A DNA stretch of 64,000 nucleotides from an uncultured Spirochaetia bacterium (GCA_958296075.1 CATQHW010000002.1:1550001-1614000); one strand, 5' to 3'; counted from the first letter of the stretch, positions 15,405-24,532 are shown. Numbers and translations: made by a program. Notes: a model not told the origin generated them from the letters alone.

Positions 15405-17263
15405 ACCGGCGCACCGGCCGGCGGACCGCGGCGCTGCCGATCCTGTGCATCCTGCTGTGGACACCGGCGGCGGCGTCCGCCCAGGAGTTCGAAGCGTCCG
15501 CCCGCCAGACCGTGCAACGCGCGGCGCAGCAGGCCGCCGCCGTGGTGGCGCGCGCGGTGCCCGATCAGACCCACACGATCCTGTACGTCGAACCGGTGCG
15601 GACCGACACGGACCGCCTGACGCGGCTCGGCTCCCGGTTGCGCGGCGTACTGCAGGTGACGCTGGTGCACCACTACCGCAACGCCCGCCTGGTCGACGGC
15701 CCCACCACCGGCGCTCTGGCGGCATCGGCGATACGCGTCATGGTGGAGCTGCAGCCGTTCGATCACCAAGTGACCATTCTGGTCCGCATCCTCGACCGCG
15801 ACGGCCTGTTGATCGATGCCGATCTGGTCGACATGCCGCGCTCCACCGCCGTTTCCGCGCTGCTGCAACCCGACCTGTGGCCGGTGGCCGATGAGCGGCC
15901 GGCGGCCGACGCACCGCAGTTGACGCTGCCGATCCCGGAGGAGAGCCGTTCGGAGACGCCGGTGGCACCGCCGCCTGAACCGCCCCCCGATCGGCCCGCA
16001 CCGCCGGAACCCCGGCCGCCGTCCCCGTCCCCCGAGCGGCCGCTGGCGCCTGAGCCGGTCCCTGAGCCGGCGCCCGCGCCGCCGGAGCCGCCCGGCGGGC
16101 AGGCGACCGCCCCCTCGGCGCCGCCGGAGCCGCTTCCGGACGAACCCTCCCCGTCCGCCGAAACACCGGCGGCCCAGATACCCACGACCCAGACCGCGTC
16201 CGAACAACCGGACGACCCCTACGAGCCGGACGACGAGGCCGGATTCGAGGTGCCGGTACCCGCCGAGGCGGACGTCCGCTTCGAACGGACCCTCACCGGC
16301 GGCGACCGCGACCGCTTCGAGTTGTCACTGCCGGCGGCGGCCGCGGTCACCGTGGCGATCGAAGCGGAGATCGAAACGCTCATCGCCCTGTACCGGTCCG
16401 GGAACGCCGTCCCGGTCGGCGTGCACAACCGCAGGTTCACCGGCGTGCTGGAGGCCGGCACCTACGTGATCCAGGTGATGACCGACGACGCCGCCGCGAC
16501 CGGCGCCTACGCGCTGGCCGTCAGCACCGCGCCCGAGCCTTCGCAAGCGGCCGGCCAAGACGAAAGCGCCCCGGCCGAAACCAGCCCCCGGCCGGGAGCC
16601 GCCCTGCCGCCGAGCGGCGCGGAGCCGGCGGCCGAGGCGGATGCGCTCGCCCAGTCGACGGAGCTGCAAGCCGGGGAGTCGCAGGAGCGGCTGATTCGGC
16701 CGGCGCCCGAGTGGCTGCAGTTGACCGCCGACCCCGGGTTCTACGACGTAACGGTCGCGTCGGCTTCGGAGGCGCTGCGGGCCAGCCTGCACCGCACGCG
16801 CGATGAACCGGCGTTCCTGGAGCTCGTGCCGTCCGCTGCCGGGGAGCAGGTCGGCGCGTTGTTCGTCGGCGCCGACCTGCCGGTCCTGCGGATCGACGCC
16901 CCGGAGTCCGACCTGGGACTGCGCTATTCGGTCGCCTTCGAGCCCGCCACGCCGCCGCGGGCGTTCGCCGATCAGCGGTGGACCGAGCAGGCCGACGTCG
17001 GTTCGCTCAAGCACCACACGCTGCGGATCTTCAGCCGGGACGTCTATCAGATGTCGCTGGAAGCGGAGTCGGCTTCGGCTTCGGTCGCGGAGGCGACGGT
17101 GTACCAGATCCCCGGCATGATCCCGACCCCGCCCCAGGAACCGGGTGTGAGCCGCTTCGATCTGCCGGCCAGAGACTACCTGGTCCTGATCCGGCCGCTC
17201 GATGGGGGTAGCGTCGGCCGCGTCTGCTGGCACTTGGCGCAAGGCGTATGGAACTGCAGTTGA
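15389..17263 (+). CDS. Secreted protein with proline-rich spacer and PPC-like domain
   Basis: 624 residues. A cleavable signal peptide (hydrophobic core about 13-27, cut near ASA) is followed by an N-terminal domain (about 32-160). A Pro/Glu-rich spacer (about 180-275) contains many short PEP/PAP units. A pre-peptidase C-terminal (PPC)-like beta domain opens with DDPYEPDDE and continues with the GDRDRFEL motif (about 277-390). A final beta-rich region with Cys622 in the last residues (WNCS) ends the protein. PPC domains usually accompany secreted enzymes; no catalytic domain is visible here, so a structural or binding role is likelier. The ATG at 15389 overlaps the preceding lipoprotein gene. 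Confidence 0.7.
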   Translation: MDVVLNRRTGRRTAALPILCILLWTPAAASAQEFEASARQTVQRAAQQAAAVVARAVPDQTHTILYVEPVRTDTDRLTRLGSRLRGVLQVTLVHHYRNARLVDGPTTGALAASAIRVMVELQPFDHQVTILVRILDRDGLLIDADLVDMPRSTAVSALLQPDLWPVADERPAADAPQLTLPIPEESRSETPVAPPPEPPPDRPAPPEPRPPSPSPERPLAPEPVPEPAPAPPEPPGGQATAPSAPPEPLPDEPSPSAETPAAQIPTTQTASEQPDDPYEPDDEAGFEVPVPAEADVRFERTLTGGDRDRFELSLPAAAAVTVAIEAEIETLIALYRSGNAVPVGVHNRRFTGVLEAGTYVIQVMTDDAAATGAYALAVSTAPEPSQAAGQDESAPAETSPRPGAALPPSGAEPAAEADALAQSTELQAGESQERLIRPAPEWLQLTADPGFYDVTVASASEALRASLHRTRDEPAFLELVPSAAGEQVGALFVGADLPVLRIDAPESDLGLRYSVAFEPATPPRAFADQRWTEQADVGSLKHHTLRIFSRDVYQMSLEAESASASVAEATVYQIPGMIPTPPQEPGVSRFDLPARDYLVLIRPLDGGSVGRVCWHLAQGVWNCS

Positions 17264-17288
17264 CCCGGACCGCCCCCTGGTGTTAGCA
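17260..17288 (+). promoter_or_regulatory. Promoter TTGACC-N17-TTAGCA for the rpsF operon
   Basis: TTGACC at 17260-17265 and TTAGCA at 17283-17288. The -35 overlaps the stop of the preceding gene. Initiation is predicted near 17295, six bases before the rpsF GTG. Confidence 0.55.
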
Positions 17289-17300
17289 TTCGGTACTGTC

Positions 17301-17582
17301 GTGCGCGTCTACGAAGCTACGTTCATATTCAAACCGGAAGCCGATTCCGTCAATCGCGGCCAGGTACTGGTCAAAGAGGTCTTCGCCAAGGCCGGCGGCA
17401 CGTTCCTGGCCGAGGAAGACATGGGTGAGCGGGCGCTGGCCTACGCCATCAAGAAGGTCGAGCGCGGCCGCTACTTCCACTATGAGGTAGAGTCCGAGCC
17501 TACCGCGATCCTTGATGCGGATCGGGCGCTGCAGCTTGCGCCGGACATCCTCAAGTACCTCATCGTGCGTAAGGAGGCGTGA
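17301..17582 (+). CDS. rpsF: 30S ribosomal protein S6
   Basis: 93 residues, the normal length. It starts VRVYEATFIFKPE and contains GERALAYAIKKVERGRYFHYEVE, the core S6 segment that packs against S18 and 16S rRNA in the platform of the small subunit. The GTG at 17301 gives the canonical N-terminus. The stop codon is immediately followed by the ssb GTG. First gene of the rpsF-ssb-membrane protein-rplI-dnaB operon. Confidence 0.96.
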   Translation: MRVYEATFIFKPEADSVNRGQVLVKEVFAKAGGTFLAEEDMGERALAYAIKKVERGRYFHYEVESEPTAILDADRALQLAPDILKYLIVRKEA

Positions 17583-18092
17583 GTGGACATCAATCACGTG
17601 GTCATCGTCGGGCGTCTCACGCGCGATGCGGAACTCCGGTACACCAACAGCGGCAGTGCGGTGGCCAATATCTCCCTGGCGATCAACACCCGCCGGCGCC
17701 GCGACGACCAGTGGGTGGACGAAGCTCACTTCTTCGACGCCGTCGTCTGGGGCAAGACCGCCGAATCCCTGTCGCCATACCTCACCAAGGGCAAGCAGAT
17801 CGGCCTGGAGGGAGAGTTGCGGCAGAATCGGTGGGAGCAGGATGGGCAACGGCGCAGCAAGGTGGAGATATTCACGCGCAACATTCAACTGCTCGGCGGG
17901 CGCGGCGACGGCCCGGGAGCGGGAGGCGCGGGATCGGACCAGAGTCAGCCGGGCGGCCAGAGTCAACCCGGCGGTCAGGGCCACTATGGCGGCCAGGGTC
18001 AACCGGGCGGTCAGGGTCAGCCGGGCGGTCATGAACAGTCCGGCGGCCGGGGTCAGCCCCAAGAGTTCGAGGACGACGCAATACCCTTCTGA
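17583..18092 (+). CDS. ssb: Single-stranded DNA-binding protein with a repeat linker
   Basis: 169 residues. The OB-fold (1-105) begins DINHVVIVGRLTRDAELRYT and contains the DNA-contact segment FFDAVVWGKTAE. The C-terminal tip DDAIPF is the acidic peptide that recruits replication and repair partners. Between them lies an unusually regular Gln/Gly/Pro linker encoded by six 18-bp units. SSB coats single-stranded DNA at forks. In other spirochaetes rpsR follows here, but the next gene is a membrane protein. Confidence 0.96.
   Translation: MDINHVVIVGRLTRDAELRYTNSGSAVANISLAINTRRRRDDQWVDEAHFFDAVVWGKTAESLSPYLTKGKQIGLEGELRQNRWEQDGQRRSKVEIFTRNIQLLGGRGDGPGAGGAGSDQSQPGGQSQPGGQGHYGGQGQPGGQGQPGGHEQSGGRGQPQEFEDDAIPF
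17940..18047 (+). repeat. Six tandem 18-bp units in the ssb linker
   Basis: Units start at 17940, 17958, 17976, 17994, 18012 and 18030 and encode Q-x-Q-P-G-G-like hexapeptides. Units 4 and 5 differ by one base, which implies recent slippage. Confidence 0.85.
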
Positions 18093-18128
18093 TCGCCGCG
18101 ACCTTCCGATACACCGGGATCGGCTGCC

Positions 18129-19169
18129 ATGAGTGACGCCGACGACGCACGCGCCGTCCGTTCCTATTGGATCGAAGTAGTTCTGCTGGCGGTCGTCGCG
18201 TCGATCAGCTATCTGGTCATTCCCTTGATCGGGCCGCTGTTCTGCCTCGTGCCGCTGCAAGCCCTGCTCGTCCGCCGCGGCAACGCGGCGTTCGGCTACG
18301 GAGCGGCGTTGTTCGGGATCGCCGCGGTGTCGTTCCGGCTGCTGACCGGCTGGGCGGGACTGCCGGACCAGATCGCCTCCGGGCTGATGCGCGCCGAGGT
18401 CGTGGCGCTGATCCTGTTGGTCGGCGGCCTGTACGCGATCGCCTCGCCGCGGCTCGGCCGGTACCGGGCGCTGTACCGGCTGATCGGCGCGACCGCCGCC
18501 GCCGGCGTCGTCACCGCGCCGCTGATAGGCGGCTTTCTGGAGACCGCCGGCATCGCCGCGGAGTCCTTCCTGATGAACTGGGCGCAGAGCACCTCCGCTT
18601 CGCTGGGAGAAGAGCTGGCCGCCGACGCGCTGACGGGCGCGCGGACCATGGCTGCGGCGTTTCGGGAAACGACCCCCGGCATACTGCGCAGCTACCTGTT
18701 GATCTACTTCGCGTTCCTGACCGCCCAGTGGTGGATCGGCACGACCATCGGGGCCCGCAGCGCGCGGATGCCGACACCGTTGCGTCCGATCACGCAGTTC
18801 CGGGCTCCCGACCGGCTCATCTGGATGCTGGTAGCAAGCCTGGCCGTGGTGGTGCTCGATCGCACCGGAGCGCTCAACCAGACGGGCCTGGAGATGCTCG
18901 CCGCCGTCGCCTGGAACGCGGGACTCGTGGCCGCCTGCGTGTTCGGCATCCAGGGCATCGCGATCATACGGGCGTTCGGCGCCCGCTACGGCCACTCCGG
19001 CACGACGACCGGCTTGGTGATCGGCGTGCTGCTGATCATCGGCCTCTTTGCCACATCGTGGCTGTTGCTTATCATCTCCGCGTTCGGAGCTTCGGAGATC
19101 TGGATCCCCTACCGGCAGCGCCTGCAGGCCGGCGACTCGGAACGGGACGACGATCTCTATCGACCGTGA
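18129..19169 (+). CDS. Polytopic membrane protein, DUF2232/YybS-like
   Basis: 346 residues with about eight hydrophobic segments. The C-terminal half has the FRAPDRLIWMLVASLAVVVLD stretch typical of YybS/DUF2232 proteins, which often lie between rpsR and rplI in other bacteria. Molecular function is unknown; the genomic position in the ribosomal/replication operon is the best argument for the family. It occupies the place between ssb and rplI, with rpsR missing. Confidence 0.7.
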   Translation: MSDADDARAVRSYWIEVVLLAVVASISYLVIPLIGPLFCLVPLQALLVRRGNAAFGYGAALFGIAAVSFRLLTGWAGLPDQIASGLMRAEVVALILLVGGLYAIASPRLGRYRALYRLIGATAAAGVVTAPLIGGFLETAGIAAESFLMNWAQSTSASLGEELAADALTGARTMAAAFRETTPGILRSYLLIYFAFLTAQWWIGTTIGARSARMPTPLRPITQFRAPDRLIWMLVASLAVVVLDRTGALNQTGLEMLAAVAWNAGLVAACVFGIQGIAIIRAFGARYGHSGTTTGLVIGVLLIIGLFATSWLLLIISAFGASEIWIPYRQRLQAGDSERDDDLYRP

Positions 19170-19214
19170 CCCCGACGGACGCGATCCGGTCGGACACATG
19201 ATGCGAGGTGCTTG

Positions 19215-19667
19215 ATGAGGGTGATTCTGAATGCCGACGTCGTCGGTCTGGGTGAAGAAGGCGAGGTCCGCGAAGTGAAGGCCGGATACGCGCGCAACTA
19301 TCTGATTCCCCAGCAACTGGCCCTGCCGCATACGTCGGCGAACGTACGTGCGATCGAGCGCCGCGCCGCCGAGATCGATCTGCGCAGGAAGCAGAAGCGC
19401 ACCGACGCGGCCAGCCTCAAGGAGCGGATCGAGGGTGAGCTGCTGGTGTTCGAGGTGGCCGCCGGCGAGACCGGCAAGCTGTTCGGATCGATATCGAACG
19501 CGAATATCGCCGCCGAGCTCGACAAGCTCGGATACCGCATCGAACGCCGCCGCATCGACGTGCCCGGCCATTCGCTGCGCACCACCGGCGAGCACAGCGC
19601 GGCGGTACGGCTCTACGACAGCGAAGTGGCCACGCTCTCGATACGCATAGACCCCTCCCAGTCGTAG
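19215..19667 (+). CDS. rplI: 50S ribosomal protein L9
   Basis: 150 residues. The N-terminal domain has RVILNADVVGLGEEGEV and the signature KAGYARNYLIPQQLA. A long charged connecting helix (about 45-75) and the C-terminal domain follow, the usual dumbbell. L9 binds 23S rRNA at the base of the L1 stalk. The ATG at 19215 is preferred over a TTG at 19212, with GAGG upstream. Ten bases precede the dnaB start. Confidence 0.96.
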   Translation: MRVILNADVVGLGEEGEVREVKAGYARNYLIPQQLALPHTSANVRAIERRAAEIDLRRKQKRTDAASLKERIEGELLVFEVAAGETGKLFGSISNANIAAELDKLGYRIERRRIDVPGHSLRTTGEHSAAVRLYDSEVATLSIRIDPSQS

Positions 19668-19676
19668 CCGGCTCCC

Positions 19677-21011
19677 GTGGCTGACGGAGGGATTCGCGAC
19701 TCGGTCCCTCCTCACAACCTGGAAGCGGAGGTGGCGGCGCTCGGCGCGCTGCTGCTCAACGAGGAAGCGCTGCCGGTGGTCCTGCGCTACCTGCGGCCGG
19801 ACGACTTCTACCGCCCCGCCCACCGCAGGATCTTCGAGGCGATCGTCGCGCTGTTCAACCGCAGCGATCCGGTCGATCTGATCACGCTCACCGACGAGAT
19901 GGAGCGTTCCGCATCTCTGGATGCGTGCGGCGGCGCATCGTACGTCTCCGGGCTCACCTCCGGCGTGCCGACCAGCGCCAACATCGAGTACTACGCGCGC
20001 CTGGTGCAGGCGTGCAGCCTGCGCCGGCGCCTGCTGGCGCTCTCTGCGGAACTCTCCGCCGACGCGCACGCCGCTGGCCGCGACGTGCGCGAGGTGATCG
20101 ACGATGCGGAACAGCGCATCTTCGATCTGTCCGACCAACAGCTAGCCGGCTCGTACCAGAGCGCGCGGGAGATCGTCACCCAGACCGTGACCAGGATCGA
20201 AGCGATCGCCCGCGTCGGCTCCGCCTATACCGGCGTCCCCAGCGGCTATGCCGACCTGGACCGGCTCACCAGCGGCTTCCAGGAATCGGAGTTCATCGTC
20301 ATCGGCGCGCGGCCGTCGGTGGGGAAAACCGCGCTCGCCCTGTCGATGGCGACCAACATCGCCATCCGGGCGGAGCAACCGGTCGCCGTCGGGCTGTTCA
20401 CGTTGGAGATGTCCGGCTTCGCCGTGATGCAGCGCGTGCTGGCCGGCGAGGCGCGGATCGACTCCACGCGCATCCGCTCCGGCCTGTTGAACCCGTCCGA
20501 TTGGCAGAAGATCACCGACGCGGCGGGCCGCATCTACGACGCGCCGCTGTACGTCGACGATACGCCCGGTCTGCGCCTGCTCGACCTGCGCGCCCAGGCG
20601 CGCCGCATGTGCGCCCGCAACGACGTGCGCATCATCTTCATCGACTACCTGACCCTGGTCACCTCCGAGCACCTGGACCTGCCGCGCCACGAGCAGATCG
20701 CGGAGATCTCGCGTTCGTTCAAGGCGCTGGCGCGGGAGCTCAACATCCCGGTGGTGGCGCTCTCGCAGGTGCGACGCGAAACCGAAGGCCGGCGCCCGGC
20801 GCTGGCCGACCTGCGAGAATCCGGCTCCATCGAGCAGGACGCCGACGTGGTGATGTTCCTGCACCGGGAGCGCGAACCGGAAGGCGCCCAGATCGAGACC
20901 GAACTCATGGTGGCCAAGCAGCGCAACGGTCCCACCGAGGACGTCAAGCTGGCGTTCATCCCCCGGTTTGTGCGGTTCGAGTCATTCCAGCATGGAGAGC
21001 CCGCGGCGTAA
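19677..21011 (+). CDS. dnaB: Replicative DNA helicase DnaB
   Basis: 444 residues. The N-terminal scaffold domain starts VPPHNLEAEVAALGALL. The RecA-like C-terminal helicase has Walker A GARPSVGKTALAL (about 212-224), Walker B IIFIDYLTL and the LSQVRRETEGRRP region with DLRESGSIEQDADVV. DnaB is the hexameric fork helicase. GTG start at 19677. Its last 30 bases overlap the 3' end of the converging beta-propeller gene. Confidence 0.97.
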   Translation: MADGGIRDSVPPHNLEAEVAALGALLLNEEALPVVLRYLRPDDFYRPAHRRIFEAIVALFNRSDPVDLITLTDEMERSASLDACGGASYVSGLTSGVPTSANIEYYARLVQACSLRRRLLALSAELSADAHAAGRDVREVIDDAEQRIFDLSDQQLAGSYQSAREIVTQTVTRIEAIARVGSAYTGVPSGYADLDRLTSGFQESEFIVIGARPSVGKTALALSMATNIAIRAEQPVAVGLFTLEMSGFAVMQRVLAGEARIDSTRIRSGLLNPSDWQKITDAAGRIYDAPLYVDDTPGLRLLDLRAQARRMCARNDVRIIFIDYLTLVTSEHLDLPRHEQIAEISRSFKALARELNIPVVALSQVRRETEGRRPALADLRESGSIEQDADVVMFLHREREPEGAQIETELMVAKQRNGPTEDVKLAFIPRFVRFESFQHGEPAA

Positions 21012-23189
21012 CCCGCCTGCCCCAGTCCCCTCTGCTCCCGGCCCGGCGGGGGGATCGCCGCGCAGGTAGCGGGCGCCGCCGGCCGACGTCCAGTACCGGT
21101 CGGGCGAGGTGACCAGCCACTCGAAGTCCCGCCAGACGAGCAGGTCGAGGTGGTGCGCCAGCGTGTCCGCCGACCAGATGCTGAGTGTGCCGTCGGCGTT
21201 GACCGCGTAGATCCGCCCCCGGTGCACCGCCAATCGCCGCGCCGCCCGGCCGGTAGCCCCCAGGGCCCGTACGCGGCGGCCGTCCCACGTGCGCACCTGT
21301 CCCGCCAGCGAGAAGAACACCCGTCTGCCGTCGGCATCGACCGCCACCGAGCCGCGCAGGTCTTCGCCCGCGACGACGAACAGCGTGCGGCGCTGCTCCA
21401 GACCCGGCCCGGCGTGCCGCGCCAGCGTGGTGCGGCTGCCGGCCCCTTCGCGCACGCCGAGCGAGTAGAGCGCTCCAGACTGCGAATCGTACGCCAGATC
21501 GTAGACGAAGCTGCGCTGATCGGGCATCGCCACCGTCTCTCCGGTCGCCGCGGCGACGGTCACGATCGACGTGCCGGACGTACCGAAGCCGGAGACCGCG
21601 GCGATCAACGCCGGCGCGCCGTCCCGTTCGCCTGCCACCACGTCGGCCGCGCCGGGAATCCTGGCCGTGAACAGCGGCTCGAACGCGGCGACCGCGGCCG
21701 TTTCGGTCTCCTGCGGGTCCGCGAACGCGCCGGTGGGCGCCCCCAGCAGCGCGGCCACGCCGGCGCGGTCGACCGCGGCGATCGTCCCGCCGGCGACGTC
21801 GAGGTTCGTCAGGGGCGCCGCCAGCGCGGGCTGCGGCGGGCCGAGCCGAGCTTCCGGCAGGTGCAGAACCGCGATCCCCGTTCGCTCGGCGGCTGACCAG
21901 ACCAGCACGCGGTCGGCGTCGAGCGGCGTGACCCGTGCCGAACGGTCCGCGTCTGCGCCGAACGGACGCGGGAACACGCGCGCCTCGATATCGGTTCGCT
22001 CCCCCGCGGCGAGCCACAGCGGTGCGCCGGCGACGAAGTCGCCGGTGACGGTAACCACGCCGGCCTCGGTCCCCAGCGCGATGGTGCTGCCGGTGACCGC
22101 CACGTCGATGATCGCCAGCCGTTCATCGCGGGCGAGCACCGCGAACGCCGGTTCAGGCTCACCCAGGTCGAGCGCCAGGATCGTCCCGTCGGCCAGGCCG
22201 ACGAAGACCGACTCCCGTCCGTATGACAACGCCGCCGGCATTCCCGGCACCCGCCGCGTCAGCACGGCGTCCTCGAAGCGGCCGGCCGCCACCGGCAGCA
22301 CGTGCAGCGACGGGCCGTGCTCGTCCTCCGCGACCGCCAGCAGCCGGCCGGCCGCGCCCCAGAGCGCCGTCAGCCGCAGACCGTCGATGCGCCGGCGGTC
22401 GGTCTCCGCGCCGTCTACCGCGTCGACCGACACCAACCACTCGCCGGCGCGGCCGATCAGGTAGCGCTGGTCGGCGCTCAGCACCAAGCCGGTGAGGTCC
22501 GCCGGCACCCGCAGGCTTTGCCGAACCTGACCGGTGTCACGGCTCCGATAGGTCAGCGATCCCGACGGCTGGTAGGCCAGAACGGTCCGTTCGTCGCGGG
22601 AGCTGACCGCGAAGGTCACGATGCCGGTACCCCGTTCCAACCCGGCTTGCCGATCGCCGGTCGCCGGGTCCAGGAGCCACAGGCCATCGAAGGCGGCGCG
22701 CCCGACGAGTAGCGATCGAGCGGTGCGTGACAGGCCCAGAAACAGCGTTCGATCGTCCTGCGGGACGCTGAACAGCTCGCGCCCCCGTTCCCAGTCCCAG
22801 GCCGCCACCCGTTCGCCGCCGGCTCCTCCAGCGCCGCCGAGCGCTAGGTAGGCGCGCGGCAGCCGGGGATCGACCACGAGCGCCGACGGCGCGCCGCCGG
22901 CCACCGCCAGCGAGTGCCGCAGCGCTCCGCTGCGCGGCTCCCACACCCGCAGGGTCCCATCCGCGCCGGCGGAGACCAGAAGATCGCCGCCGCGCCACGG
23001 CGCCAAGTGGGTCACCGCGCCCCGGTGACCGGTATCGAACTGCAGCCCGCCGGCGGGGATGGCGCCGGCGGCCCCCACCCTTTGCACCTGCTCCGCCCCG
23101 GCCGCCACGCTCATCAACGCCAGGAGCGCCGCCGCCGCCCGTCGAACCGCAGGATAGGCCGTCGGCGGCGCCGGTCCATGCGGTATCAA
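20982..23189 (-). CDS. Exported WD40-type beta-propeller protein
   Basis: 735 residues with an N-terminal hydrophobic signal (about 15-32, AAALLALMSVAAGAEQ). Propeller blades follow: a clear WD40-like blade with HRGAVTHLAPW and ADGTLRVWEP near the start and another (NADGTLSIWSADTL) near the end. Two propellers of about seven blades would fit the length. No catalytic motif is visible, so a scaffold role in the periplasm is likely. The ATG overlaps the rseP stop (ATGA), so it is translationally coupled to the rseP-cdsA-frr-tsf-rpsB operon. Confidence 0.75.
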   Translation of the reverse strand: MIPHGPAPPTAYPAVRRAAAALLALMSVAAGAEQVQRVGAAGAIPAGGLQFDTGHRGAVTHLAPWRGGDLLVSAGADGTLRVWEPRSGALRHSLAVAGGAPSALVVDPRLPRAYLALGGAGGAGGERVAAWDWERGRELFSVPQDDRTLFLGLSRTARSLLVGRAAFDGLWLLDPATGDRQAGLERGTGIVTFAVSSRDERTVLAYQPSGSLTYRSRDTGQVRQSLRVPADLTGLVLSADQRYLIGRAGEWLVSVDAVDGAETDRRRIDGLRLTALWGAAGRLLAVAEDEHGPSLHVLPVAAGRFEDAVLTRRVPGMPAALSYGRESVFVGLADGTILALDLGEPEPAFAVLARDERLAIIDVAVTGSTIALGTEAGVVTVTGDFVAGAPLWLAAGERTDIEARVFPRPFGADADRSARVTPLDADRVLVWSAAERTGIAVLHLPEARLGPPQPALAAPLTNLDVAGGTIAAVDRAGVAALLGAPTGAFADPQETETAAVAAFEPLFTARIPGAADVVAGERDGAPALIAAVSGFGTSGTSIVTVAAATGETVAMPDQRSFVYDLAYDSQSGALYSLGVREGAGSRTTLARHAGPGLEQRRTLFVVAGEDLRGSVAVDADGRRVFFSLAGQVRTWDGRRVRALGATGRAARRLAVHRGRIYAVNADGTLSIWSADTLAHHLDLLVWRDFEWLVTSPDRYWTSAGGARYLRGDPPAGPGAEGTGAGGLRRGLSMLE

Positions 23190-24532
23190 CGCCGTCCCGC
23201 AAGGAACAGGATGTCGCTCAGCGTCACCGATATCGCGACCAGGATCAGCACCGAAACGCCGATGGTCTGGATGCGATAGACCAGCGCCGGCTTGACGCGG
23301 CGGCCCAGGATCGACTCCACGACGTACAGCACGATGTGACCGCCGTCGAGCGCCGGGATCGGCAGCAGGTTCATCAGGAACAGCACGACGCTGATCACGC
23401 TCAGGAAACGGAGGAAGTCGGTGATACCGGCGGCCAGTCCGACCTGCAGGCCGCCGGTCGCCACCGCGCCCATGTAGTAGGTGAGCCGCAGCGGGCCGGC
23501 GACCGAATCGCGCATGCCGCCGCGCAGCAACCGCCCAATCCCCTGAACCGTCACGCGCACGGTGCGCCCCACTTCCTGCAGCGCCGCTCCCAGCGCCTGG
23601 ACCGGACCCGACTCCCGGTAGCGCATCACCGGTATCTGCAGGCGCGCGCCGGCCAGCTCCACGTTGCCGGCCTGCGCCGCCAGCGCCTGCCGTACGATAA
23701 ACCGCCCCCCGCTCCGCTCGACCGTCAGCTCGACCGGGTCTTCGCTCCGCCGCAGCGCTTCGTAGAGGTCGACCGTGTGCGCGACGGCCATCCCGCCGGC
23801 GGCGACGATACGGTCGCCGACCGCCAGTTGGGAGAAGCCGGCCCCGCCATCTTCGACCGCGCCGATCACCGGGTCGATCCAGGCGTACACGCCGATCCGC
23901 CCGGTCTGCGCCTCCGCGTCGAGCGCCGGCGTGACGGTCGCCAGGAGCGTGCGGCCGCCGCGCTCGACCGTGATCCGCAGCTCGCGCTCCGGCGCCGGCG
24001 AAACCTCCTGGATGATGTCCTGAAAGCTGCGCACCGGCCGCCCGTCGACGGCGACAATGCGGTCGCCGGTCCGCAACCCCGCGCTTATCGCCGGCGAGTC
24101 CCGATCGACCGGCACCACGATGCGGTTGTCAGGCGATCGGATCGTGAAGCCGACCCACGCCACGGCGGTCAGCACCAGCACCGCGAAGGCGACGTTGGCG
24201 AGCGGTCCGGCGGCGACGATCGCGATCCGGCGCCAGGGACCGGCCGCGAAGAAGGCCCCCGGCTCGGTCATGGCTTGCGGCCAGTCGTCCCCGGCGGCCC
24301 CGCGCAGGACCTCGTCGCCGCGCATCTTGCAGTAGCCGCCGAATGGGAACCATGAGATCTGGTACCACGTGCCGCCGCGCTGCACCCCGGCCAGCCGCCG
24401 GCCCCAACCGATGGAGAAGATCTCGACGTGCACGCCCGCCGCGCGCGCCGCCAGGAAATGGCCCGATTCGTGCACCAGAATCATCACGCCGAGCCCGATC
24501 GCGCCGAAGGCGACGGTGAGCACCGTGTCCAC
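23186..24532 (-). CDS. rseP: RIP metalloprotease RseP (site-2 protease)
   Basis: 448 residues, polytopic. The zinc motif HESGH is at 21-25 in the first membrane segment and the third ligand motif LLPIPALDGGH in a later one. Between them are two PDZ-like segments (GDRIVAVDGRPV near 150 and GDRIVAAGGMAV near 240). RseP cleaves membrane-bound anti-sigma factors and signal peptide remnants within the membrane. GTG start at 24532. In Treponema dxr lies between cdsA and rseP; here only an 18-bp gap separates them. Confidence 0.93.
   Translation of the reverse strand: MDTVLTVAFGAIGLGVMILVHESGHFLAARAAGVHVEIFSIGWGRRLAGVQRGGTWYQISWFPFGGYCKMRGDEVLRGAAGDDWPQAMTEPGAFFAAGPWRRIAIVAAGPLANVAFAVLVLTAVAWVGFTIRSPDNRIVVPVDRDSPAISAGLRTGDRIVAVDGRPVRSFQDIIQEVSPAPERELRITVERGGRTLLATVTPALDAEAQTGRIGVYAWIDPVIGAVEDGGAGFSQLAVGDRIVAAGGMAVAHTVDLYEALRRSEDPVELTVERSGGRFIVRQALAAQAGNVELAGARLQIPVMRYRESGPVQALGAALQEVGRTVRVTVQGIGRLLRGGMRDSVAGPLRLTYYMGAVATGGLQVGLAAGITDFLRFLSVISVVLFLMNLLPIPALDGGHIVLYVVESILGRRVKPALVYRIQTIGVSVLILVAISVTLSDILFLAGRR

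Noticed and set aside
17283-20138. A 951-codon open frame antisense to the rpsF-ssb-rplI-dnaB operon
   Set aside because: It covers five well-identified genes on the other strand, and its product shows only low-complexity Arg/Gln/His-rich sequence typical of antisense frames in GC-rich DNA.
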